Shown here: positions 58,213-64,000 of the stretch, piece by piece
Layout: the number at the start of each line of letters is the position of its first letter
Numbering within the stretch: position 1 is the stretch's first letter
DNA from: Amycolatopsis australiensis
GTDB taxonomy: Bacteria; Actinomycetota; Actinomycetes; Mycobacteriales; Pseudonocardiaceae
Length of the DNA: 64,000 nucleotides
Reading direction: 5' to 3'
Assembly: GCF_900119165.1 (NCBI RefSeq)
Contig: NZ_FPJG01000006.1
Location: 7,354,001-7,418,000 of the forward strand
Notes under the pieces: model-generated
Told to the model about the DNA's origin: nothing
Seen by the model: the letters and a program-made list of their open reading frames with translations, nothing else
Database searches by the model: none
Translations under genes and position numbers: made by a program

Positions 58213-59185
58213 CCGCGCGCAGGTACTTCTTGCGGTAGCCGCCGTTCACCATCTCCTCGGTGAACAGCGACGGCAGCGGCTCGCCCGAGACCACCACCGG
58301 GATCGCCCGGTCGTAGAGGCGGTCCGCGAACGCCACCAGCCGCAGCGCCACGTTCTGGTCCGGTGCCGGGTGGACACCGCGCAGATGCACCCGCGTGACG
58401 CCGTCCAGCAGCCGTCCGTAGCGCGACGGGTGCAGCGAAGCCAGGTGCTCGCACAGCGCGTCGAAGTCGTCCACAGTGGACCCCTCGTGCGCGGCCGCCG
58501 ACGACTCCAGCTCCTCGGCCGACACCGGCGGCGGCGCGTCCGGCAGGCCGCGGTGGCGGTAGTCCGGCCCGTCGACGCGCACCACGCCGAACCGGGCCGA
58601 CAGCGACTGGATCTCGCGCAGGAAGTCCTCGGCGGCGAAGCGGCCTTCGCCGAGCTTCTCCGGCAACGTGTTCGACGTCGCCGCGACGTACACGCCGGCG
58701 TCCATCAGCTCCTGCAGCAGCCGCGTCACCAGCGTGGTGTCGCCCGGGTCGTCCAGCTCGAACTCGTCGATGGCCAGGATCCGGTGCTCCGCCAGCCGCC
58801 GCACCGCCTCGGCGAAGCCCAGCGCGCCGACGAGGTGGGTCAGCTCGACGAACGTGCCGTACGCCTTGGGCGACGGCGCCGCGTGCCACGTCGAGGCCAG
58901 CAGGTGCGTCTTGCCGACGCCGAACCCGCCGTCGAGGTAGAGCCCCATCGGCCCGGACGGCTCGGCCGGCCCGCCGAAGAGCTTGAACCGCTTCTTCTCG
59001 CGCCGCGCGCCCACCTTCCCGGCGAACGCCGAGCACGCCTCGACCGCCGCCGCCTGGCTCGGCTCGTCCGGGTTCGGGACGTAGGTCGAGAACCGCACGG
59101 CGTCGAAGCGCGGCGGCGGCACCAGCGCGCCGATCAGCTCGTCGGCGGACAGCTCGGGACGGCGGTCGGTGAGGTGCGCGGGCAT
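58166..59185 (-). CDS. zapE: AFG1-like ATPase / cell division protein ZapE
   Basis: 339 residues. Walker A GGFGVGKTHLLASTW, Walker B RILAIDEFELDDPGDT, then sensor-type ATSNTLPEKLGEG. Mitochondrial AFG1/ZapE-type P-loop ATPase. ATG 59185. Divergent from the RibD-like reductase, as in M. tuberculosis Rv2670c-Rv2671. Confidence 0.9.
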   Translation of the reverse strand: MPAHLTDRRPELSADELIGALVPPPRFDAVRFSTYVPNPDEPSQAAAVEACSAFAGKVGARREKKRFKLFGGPAEPSGPMGLYLDGGFGVGKTHLLASTWHAAPSPKAYGTFVELTHLVGALGFAEAVRRLAEHRILAIDEFELDDPGDTTLVTRLLQELMDAGVYVAATSNTLPEKLGEGRFAAEDFLREIQSLSARFGVVRVDGPDYRHRGLPDAPPPVSAEELESSAAAHEGSTVDDFDALCEHLASLHPSRYGRLLDGVTRVHLRGVHPAPDQNVALRLVAFADRLYDRAIPVVVSGEPLPSLFTEEMVNGGYRKKYLRAVSRLTALARDAAPTS

Positions 59186-59266
59186 GGTCGCAGAGCCTAT
59201 CGGCCGCCTCGCCGCCGCCGGGCGGACAGATCCCCCGGTAGAGACGCACTTCACGCCCGTGCTGGG

Positions 59267-60031
59267 ATGCCTGCCGTGCGAAGCGTGTGGCCCGCGGTGA
59301 CGGGCGAGCTGTCCGGGACCGACCTCGAGCGGATCTACGGCTACCCGGCGGACCTCGACCGGCCGTGGGTGCAGGTCAACTTCGTCGCGAGCGCCGACGG
59401 CGCGGTCGAGGTCGACACGACCTCCGCCGGCCTTTCGCACGCCGCCGACCGCGAAGTCTTCCTGCTCGGCCGGGACCTCGCCGACGTCGTCCTGGTCGGT
59501 GCCGGCACCGCCCGCGCCGAGAACTACCGCGGGGTCGTCGCGAGCGCGAAACGGCTGGAGCGCCGCCGTCGTCTCGGGTTCACCGGGGTCCCGCCGATCG
59601 CCGTCGTGACGCGCACCGCGGACCTGGACCCGGCGTCGCGGCTGTTCACCGAGACCGCCGTGCCCCCGATCGTGGTCACCACCGAAACCGCACGGACGGC
59701 GCCGCTCGAAGCCGCCGGCGCGGAGATCCTCCGCGCCGGGCGCGACGACGTCGACGTGGCCCGCGCCCTCGACCTGCTGGCCGCGAAGGGCCTGCGCCGC
59801 GTCGACTGCGAAGGCGGGCCACGGCTGTTCGCCCAGCTCGTCGCCGCCGACCTCGTCGACCAGCTCTGCCTCACCGTCGCGCCGCTGCTCGTGGCCGGGA
59901 CGGCGGACCGGATCGCCACGGGCGCTTCGCCCGCCGTCCCGCGCCGGCTCGCCCTGGCGTCGATCCTCGTCGAGGACGGCTTCACACTGCTGCGCTACCG
60001 CCGGGACCGCGCCACTCCCCCGATCGGGTGA
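59267..60031 (+). CDS. RibD C-terminal-type pyrimidine reductase (dihydrofolate reductase-like)
   Basis: 254 residues. Starts RPWVQVNFVASADGAVEVD and VLVGAGTARAENY, then ends CEGGPRLFAQLVAADLVDQL, ILVEDGFTLLRYRR. NADPH-dependent reductase acting on pyrimidine or pteridine intermediates. ATG 59267 (GTG 59276 also possible). Matches Rv2671-type proteins. Confidence 0.85.
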   Translation: MPAVRSVWPAVTGELSGTDLERIYGYPADLDRPWVQVNFVASADGAVEVDTTSAGLSHAADREVFLLGRDLADVVLVGAGTARAENYRGVVASAKRLERRRRLGFTGVPPIAVVTRTADLDPASRLFTETAVPPIVVTTETARTAPLEAAGAEILRAGRDDVDVARALDLLAAKGLRRVDCEGGPRLFAQLVAADLVDQLCLTVAPLLVAGTADRIATGASPAVPRRLALASILVEDGFTLLRYRRDRATPPIG

Positions 60032-60099
60032 CGTTGCGTGAGGGTTCCGGCCCCACGGGCATCGTAAGGGCGAACGCACGGCGAGAGGAGCCCGCACGC

Positions 60100-60537
60100 A
60101 TGCATCCGGAACGGATCGAAACCCCCGGCACGGTGACCCCGCTCAACGAAGAAGGTGCCGCCGGCCGCACCACGATCGCGTCACTGGTCGTGCAGAAGGT
60201 CGCCGGCCTGGCCGCCCGCGAAGTCGCCGGAGTGCACGCGCTCGGCGGCGGCGGGGTGTCCCGCGCGATCGGCGCGCTGCGCGAACGCATCCCCGGCTCC
60301 GGCACGGTCAGCACGACCGGCGTGGCGGTGGAGGTCGGCGAGAAGCAGACCGCGATCGACCTCGACGTCATCGTCGAGTACGGCGCGCGGATCGCCGACG
60401 TCGCCCGCGCGGTGCGGCGCAACGTGATCACCGCGGTCGAGCAGATCACCGGCCTCGAGGTGATCGAGGTGAACATCGCGGTCAACGACATCCACCTGCC
60501 GGGCGAGGAAGAAGCCGAATCGACGCGGGTCGAATGA
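60100..60537 (+). CDS. Asp23/Gls24 family protein 1
   Basis: 145 residues. Alkaline-shock protein family: TTIASLVVQKVAGLAAREVAG, AIDLDVIVEYGARIADVARA, GLEVIEVNIAVNDIHL. First of a five-gene envelope operon. GAGAGGAG lies 8 nt before the ATG. Cytoplasmic, associates with membrane through AmaP-type anchor proteins. Confidence 0.9.
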   Translation: MHPERIETPGTVTPLNEEGAAGRTTIASLVVQKVAGLAAREVAGVHALGGGGVSRAIGALRERIPGSGTVSTTGVAVEVGEKQTAIDLDVIVEYGARIADVARAVRRNVITAVEQITGLEVIEVNIAVNDIHLPGEEEAESTRVE

Positions 60538-60568
60538 CCGTCCGGATTCGACTGTCCAAGGAGGACAT

Positions 60569-60745
60569 GTGAACGCAACGCAGACCGGGCTGCTGGCCGG
60601 GCTGGTCCTCGGCCTGGCCGCGACCCAGGGGTTCACCGCGTTCCTGGTGACCCTGGCCCTCGGCATCATCGGCCTGGTCGCCGGCCGGGTCCTCGACGGC
60701 GAGCTCGACCTCGGCGAGCTCTTCGGCAAGGGCCGCGACAAGTGA
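60569..60745 (+). CDS. Small membrane protein (DUF2273-like)
   Basis: 58 residues from a GTG at 60569: starts VNATQTGLLAGLVLGLA, with one or two membrane helices, ending GKGRDK. AAGGAGGAC lies 3-4 nt upstream. The stop overlaps the start of the second Asp23 protein (GTGA). Small DUF2273 proteins are common partners of Asp23/AmaP. Confidence 0.8.
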   Translation: MNATQTGLLAGLVLGLAATQGFTAFLVTLALGIIGLVAGRVLDGELDLGELFGKGRDK

Positions 60746-61092
60746 GCCCCGTCCTGGACGTGCCCCGCGAGCTCGCCGAACCCGCCGAGCGGGGCACCCT
60801 CACCATCGGGCACGGCGTCGTGCGCAAGGTCGCCCAGCACGCCGCCGACCAGGTGCCCGGCACCGCGCGGGACGGCGGGAAGGGCGCCAAGGCGAAGGTC
60901 AGCGGCCTGGACGACGACGTCGACCTCGCCCTGGACGTCGCCCTGCGGTACCCGGCGCCCGTACGCCGGGTCGCCGGCGCCGTGCGGGAGCGGGTCACCG
61001 AAGAGGTCGAGCGGATCACCGGCTTCCACGTGCGGACCCTCGCCGTGACGGTGTCCGGGCTGCGGCCGGACGTCCCGCCGAGGGTGCGGTAG
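60742..61092 (+). CDS. Asp23/Gls24 family protein 2
   Basis: 116 residues: GTLTIGHGVVRKVAQHAADQ, ALDVALRYPAPVRRVAGAVR, ITGFHVRTLAVTVSGL. Same fold as the first, shorter and diverged. GTG start overlapping the small membrane gene. Confidence 0.85.
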   Translation: MSPVLDVPRELAEPAERGTLTIGHGVVRKVAQHAADQVPGTARDGGKGAKAKVSGLDDDVDLALDVALRYPAPVRRVAGAVRERVTEEVERITGFHVRTLAVTVSGLRPDVPPRVR

Positions 61093-61094
61093 CC

Positions 61095-61631
61095 GTGCGC
61101 CTGCTCGTCCGCCTCTTCGCCACCCTGCTGGGCCTGGCCTTCGCGGGGGCCGGCGCCCTGCTCGCCCTCGAAGTCGGCTGGCACTGGTGGCGCCCCGGTT
61201 CCGGGCCGCTGCTGGTGCCGTGGCCGCGCTGGCAGGCCGGGCTCGCGTCGCTGGGCTGGGACTCCTACGCGGTGCGCGTCGGCGCCGGCGTGCTCGCCGC
61301 CGCGGGCCTGGTGCTCGTGCTGTGCGCGCTGGCCGCCGGGAACCGCGCGATCCGGCTCACCGACCCGGCCCACGAAGTCAGCGTCTCGACGTCACCGCGG
61401 TCGCTGGCCCGGCTGGTCGGGCTCACCGTGCGCGCGCAGGACAACGTCGCGGGCGCGACGGTCACCGCGAGCGCCCGCCGCATCCGCGTCCGCGCGAAAA
61501 GCACCCTGGAAACCGAGGGCGAGCTCCGGCCGCGGCTGCTGGAAACGGTGTCCGCGCTGCTCGACGACGTCCCGCTCGCGCGGCGGCCGAAGGTGTCCGT
61601 CGTGGTCGACTCCCCCAAGGACCGCCGATGA
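61095..61631 (+). CDS. DUF6286 / AmaP-like membrane anchor 1
   Basis: 178 residues. Two membrane segments (LFATLLGLAFAGAGALLAL and VGAGVLAAAGLVLVLCALAA) followed by an Asp23-like domain (TVRAQDNVAGATVTASARRI). Likely recruits Asp23 proteins to the membrane, by analogy with AmaP. GTG start. Name from memory. Confidence 0.72.
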   Translation: MRLLVRLFATLLGLAFAGAGALLALEVGWHWWRPGSGPLLVPWPRWQAGLASLGWDSYAVRVGAGVLAAAGLVLVLCALAAGNRAIRLTDPAHEVSVSTSPRSLARLVGLTVRAQDNVAGATVTASARRIRVRAKSTLETEGELRPRLLETVSALLDDVPLARRPKVSVVVDSPKDRR

Positions 61632-62227
61632 GCAAGTCCGTCGCCGCGAAGGCGCTTTCCCGGTCGTACGCGGGCGAACGCACGCTGACCTTCCTCATCG
61701 GGCTGCTGGCCCTGGCCGGCGGCGCGCTGGCGCTGGTGGTCGGCTTCGGTCTGCTCGGCCGGTTCCGGGGCCGGCGGCCGTTGCTGGATCCGATGGCCCT
61801 CGCGTGGCTCGGCGGGCACGCCACGCCCGCGCGGATCGCCGCGATCGTGCTGGGCCTGCTGCTCTTCGTGCTCGGCCTGCGGTGGACCGTGCGGTCGCTG
61901 CGCCCGGAACCCCGCCCCGACCTGGACCTGGACCGCACCGAGGGCGCGGAACTCGTCGTCACCGCCGCCGCGATCTCCGGCGCCGTGCAGGCCGACGCCG
62001 AACAGCTCGACGGGGTCAGCCGGGCCCGGGTCCGCGCCGTCGGCTCGCGGACGTCCCCGGCGTTGCGCATCACCCTGTGGCTGCACGAGGGCACCGACCT
62101 CAAGGCGGTCTGGGCGGCGCTCGACACGCAGGTGCTGGCCAGGGCGCGCGAGTCGCTCGGCCTCGACGTGCTGCCCACCGCCGTGCGCCTCGAACTCGAC
62201 ACGAGCCCGGCGAAACGCGTGCGCTGA
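61628..62227 (+). CDS. AmaP-like membrane anchor 2
   Basis: 199 residues with two membrane segments (FLIGLLALAGGALALVVGFG, IVLGLLLFVLGLRW) and a C-terminal Asp23-like domain (ELVVTAAAISGAVQADAEQL). ATG overlaps the preceding stop by 4 nt. Last gene of the operon. Confidence 0.72.
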   Translation: MSKSVAAKALSRSYAGERTLTFLIGLLALAGGALALVVGFGLLGRFRGRRPLLDPMALAWLGGHATPARIAAIVLGLLLFVLGLRWTVRSLRPEPRPDLDLDRTEGAELVVTAAAISGAVQADAEQLDGVSRARVRAVGSRTSPALRITLWLHEGTDLKAVWAALDTQVLARARESLGLDVLPTAVRLELDTSPAKRVR

Positions 62228-62253
62228 CCGGCCGCGTTCCGCAGAATGCGGGC

Positions 62254-63333
62254 ATGCCCCTACCGCTGCAGCCGACGCTGAAGCCGATGCTCGCCAAGCC
62301 CGCGAAGGCCATCCCGGACTCCGGCGGCCTGCTCTTCGAGCCGAAGTGGGACGGCTTCCGCTGCGTCGTCTTCCGCGACGGCGACGAGCTGTACCTGCAG
62401 TCCCGCGCGGAAAAGCCGCTCAACCGGTACTTCCCGGAGGCGGTCGCGCGGCTGCTGGAGACCCTGCCGCCGCGGATCGTGCTCGACGGCGAACTCGTCG
62501 TCGCCCGCGGCGGACGCCTCGACTTCGACGCGCTCACCGAACGCATCCATCCCGCCGAAAGCCGGATCACGCTGCTGGCGGCCGAGCAGCCCGCCGAGTT
62601 CGTCGCCTTCGACGTGCTCGCCCTCGGCGACGAGTCCCTGCTCGACGAGCCGACGTCCGTCCGCCGGGAACGGCTGGTCGAGCTGGCCGGCGACCGGTTC
62701 CCGCTCACCCCGGCCACCACCGACGCCGGGACCGCGCGGCACTGGTTCGAGCTGTTCGAGGGCGCGGGCCTCGACGGCGTCATCGGCAAGCCGCTCGACG
62801 AGCCGTACACGCCGGGCAAGCGGGTGATGCTCAAGTACAAGCACGTGCGCACCGCCGACTGCGTGCTGGCCGGGCTGCGCTGGCACGTCGACGGCGAACC
62901 CGGGGAGCTGGTCGGCTCTTTCCTGCTCGGCTTGTTCGACGGGAACGGGGTGCTGCACCACGTCGGCACCGTCGGGTCGTTCCCGATGCCGAAGCGGCGC
63001 GAACTCGCCGAAGAGCTCGCGCCGCTGATCACCGACGGCGAAGACCACCCGTGGGCCGGCCGCGCGCAGGGCGAAGGCCAGCGCATCCCGGGCGGCGTCA
63101 CCCGCTGGCGGGCCACCGAGCACGAATGGGTGCCGCTGCGGCCCGAGCGCGTCGTCGAGGTCGCCTACGAGAACACCGAAGGCGGGATGCCGTCGCGGTT
63201 CCGGCACAACGCGCGGTTCAAGCGGTGGCGGCCCGACCGCGAACCCGCGTCGTGCGACTACAGCCAGCTCGACGAGCCGGCCCGCTACGACCTCGACGCG
63301 GTGTTCCGCGGCCAGGTGGTCCGGACCCGCTAA
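62254..63333 (+). CDS. ligC: ATP-dependent DNA ligase, LigC-type
   Basis: 359 residues. Nucleotidyltransferase with active-site Lys in LFEPKWDGFRCVVF, later motifs VLDGELVVARGG, GLDGVIGKPLDEPY and KRVMLKYKHVRTADCV; OB fold follows. Lacks the LigD polymerase and phosphoesterase domains. Acts in DNA repair. ATG 62254. Confidence 0.9.
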   Translation: MPLPLQPTLKPMLAKPAKAIPDSGGLLFEPKWDGFRCVVFRDGDELYLQSRAEKPLNRYFPEAVARLLETLPPRIVLDGELVVARGGRLDFDALTERIHPAESRITLLAAEQPAEFVAFDVLALGDESLLDEPTSVRRERLVELAGDRFPLTPATTDAGTARHWFELFEGAGLDGVIGKPLDEPYTPGKRVMLKYKHVRTADCVLAGLRWHVDGEPGELVGSFLLGLFDGNGVLHHVGTVGSFPMPKRRELAEELAPLITDGEDHPWAGRAQGEGQRIPGGVTRWRATEHEWVPLRPERVVEVAYENTEGGMPSRFRHNARFKRWRPDREPASCDYSQLDEPARYDLDAVFRGQVVRTR

Positions 63334-63422
63334 CCCGCGTCCCACACCGGCCGTGCGAAGCTCGGCCTTGCCCCTCGAAGGGACCGCCCCCGCGAAGGGA
63401 CGCTGCCCTGCCTGTGATCGAC

Positions 63423-64000
63423 GTGAGGACCTCGCCCGTGCGCCGCCGCCGTACCCGTCTCCTGGTCGCGCTGCTCGCCCTGGCCTCCGCCGCCGGCTGC
63501 GCCGCCGGGCCGTCGGTCCGCCCGGCCCTGGTCGAAAACGACGGCAAGGCGGCGAGCGCCACGCCCACCGGCACCCCGCCGGTGCCGCTGCCGCCGCTGG
63601 GCGAGCCGGATTCGCCGTCGCTGCGGTGGGCCGACTGCGACGACGACACCCGGCAGCGGATCGGCACCCCCGGCGTGCCGGACAGCCTGCACTTCACCTG
63701 CGCCCGCGTCACCGCGCCGCTCGACGCGCCCGGCGAGCCCCGGCGGTCGGTGGTGCGGCTGCTGGCGCTGAAGGCCGGGACCGGGCCGGTGCCGCTGGTC
63801 GTGGTGAACGACGTCGACGGCGATCCCGGCACGGTGTACGCCGCGCGGCTGGCCGCGACCCTGCCGCCGGCGTTCCTGGAGAAGTTCTCGCTGGTCGGCA
63901 TCGACCGGCGCGGCACCGGGCTCTCGGGGGCCGCGCAGTGCGTGCCGCCGGAAACCCGGGCCGCCCTGATCGAAGCGGACCCGGCGCAGGGCGACCTGCA
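63423..64000 (+). CDS. Secreted alpha/beta-hydrolase, TAP/SlpD-like (3' end outside window)
   Basis: About 193 codons present, open to the right edge. Signal with RRRRTRLLVALLALASAAGC (lipobox AAGC), then the family start LRWADCDDDTRQRIG, FTCARVTAPLD and SLVGIDRRGTGLSGAAQC. The nucleophile elbow is not yet reached. GTG start uncertain (63414, 63423 or 63438 are all in frame). Cell-wall-anchored peptidase or esterase. Confidence 0.82.
   Translation, partial: MRTSPVRRRRTRLLVALLALASAAGCAAGPSVRPALVENDGKAASATPTGTPPVPLPPLGEPDSPSLRWADCDDDTRQRIGTPGVPDSLHFTCARVTAPLDAPGEPRRSVVRLLALKAGTGPVPLVVVNDVDGDPGTVYAARLAATLPPAFLEKFSLVGIDRRGTGLSGAAQCVPPETRAALIEADPAQGDL

Overview
The window is about 64 kb of very GC-rich DNA with many GTG starts and long operons stitched together by 1-11 nt start/stop overlaps. 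Gene content points to an actinobacterium of the Pseudonocardiaceae, Amycolatopsis-like: BldD, DasR with its dre operator, F420-type LLM enzyme, Rv2578c-family radical SAM protein, SthA, actinobacterial DUF948/DUF6167 pair upstream of alaS. This is an inference from gene content; no 16S or tRNA gene is present.

Backbone. From memory, the order bldD, nusB, efp, pepQ, a small membrane protein, aroQ-aroB-aroK-aroC, a type IV prepilin peptidase, aroE, mltG, ruvX, alaS, rarA, aspS and an Rv2578c homologue follows the conserved actinobacterial order seen around Rv2533c-Rv2578c of Mycobacterium tuberculosis. Accessory blocks are inserted into it.

Layout. 1-4.9 kb: end of bldD, pepQ-efp-nusB, a membrane protein with a repetitive tail, a secreted propeller lipoprotein. 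4.9-9.8 kb: shikimate operon (aroC-aroK-aroB-aroQ) ending in a GNAT-VOC fusion, then the prepilin peptidase. 9.8-12.4 kb: intergenic tandem repeats, an ECF sigma/anti-sigma operon, a Rieske lipoprotein. 12.4-15.7 kb: N-acetylglucosamine-type PTS locus (EIIA, EIIB, DasR-like regulator, EIIC, HPr) with a dre operator. 15.7-19.0 kb: serine hydrolase, hydroxyacid dehydrogenase, GrpB-methyltransferase fusion. 19-26 kb: aroE, mltG with a repetitive N-terminus, ruvX, alaS, two small membrane-associated proteins. 26-34 kb: an unrecognised gene, small oxidoreductases, rarA, a TetR-P450 pair with a long inverted-repeat operator, a phosphoesterase, an SGNH hydrolase. 34-39.6 kb: lipoprotein, phosphotransferase, DUF389 protein, aspS, MerB-like protein. 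40.0-41.9 kb: Rv2578c-type radical SAM protein interrupted by a homing-endonuclease intein exactly at its Fe-S cysteine motif, behind an SOS box. 42.2-43.6 kb: sthA.

43.8-49.8 kb is the most distinctive accessory block: a four-gene, translationally coupled, iron-box-preceded operon encoding a PLP decarboxylase, an amine/amino-acid N-monooxygenase, an IucA/IucC NIS synthetase and a glutamine-synthetase-like ligase. It resembles a desferrioxamine-type (des) locus, but the expected DesC-like acyltransferase is absent and a GS-type ligase is present. 49.9-51.1 kb: crcB-DUF190-crcB. 51.1-60.0 kb: housekeeping enzymes (LLM oxidoreductase, S9 peptidase, PPK2, ArsR/SRPBCC pair, RocD, PAP2, ZapE, RibD-like reductase). 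60.1-62.2 kb: a five-gene Asp23/Gls24-DUF2273-AmaP-like cell-envelope operon. 62.2-64 kb: LigC-type DNA ligase and the start of a secreted TAP-like hydrolase that runs off the window.
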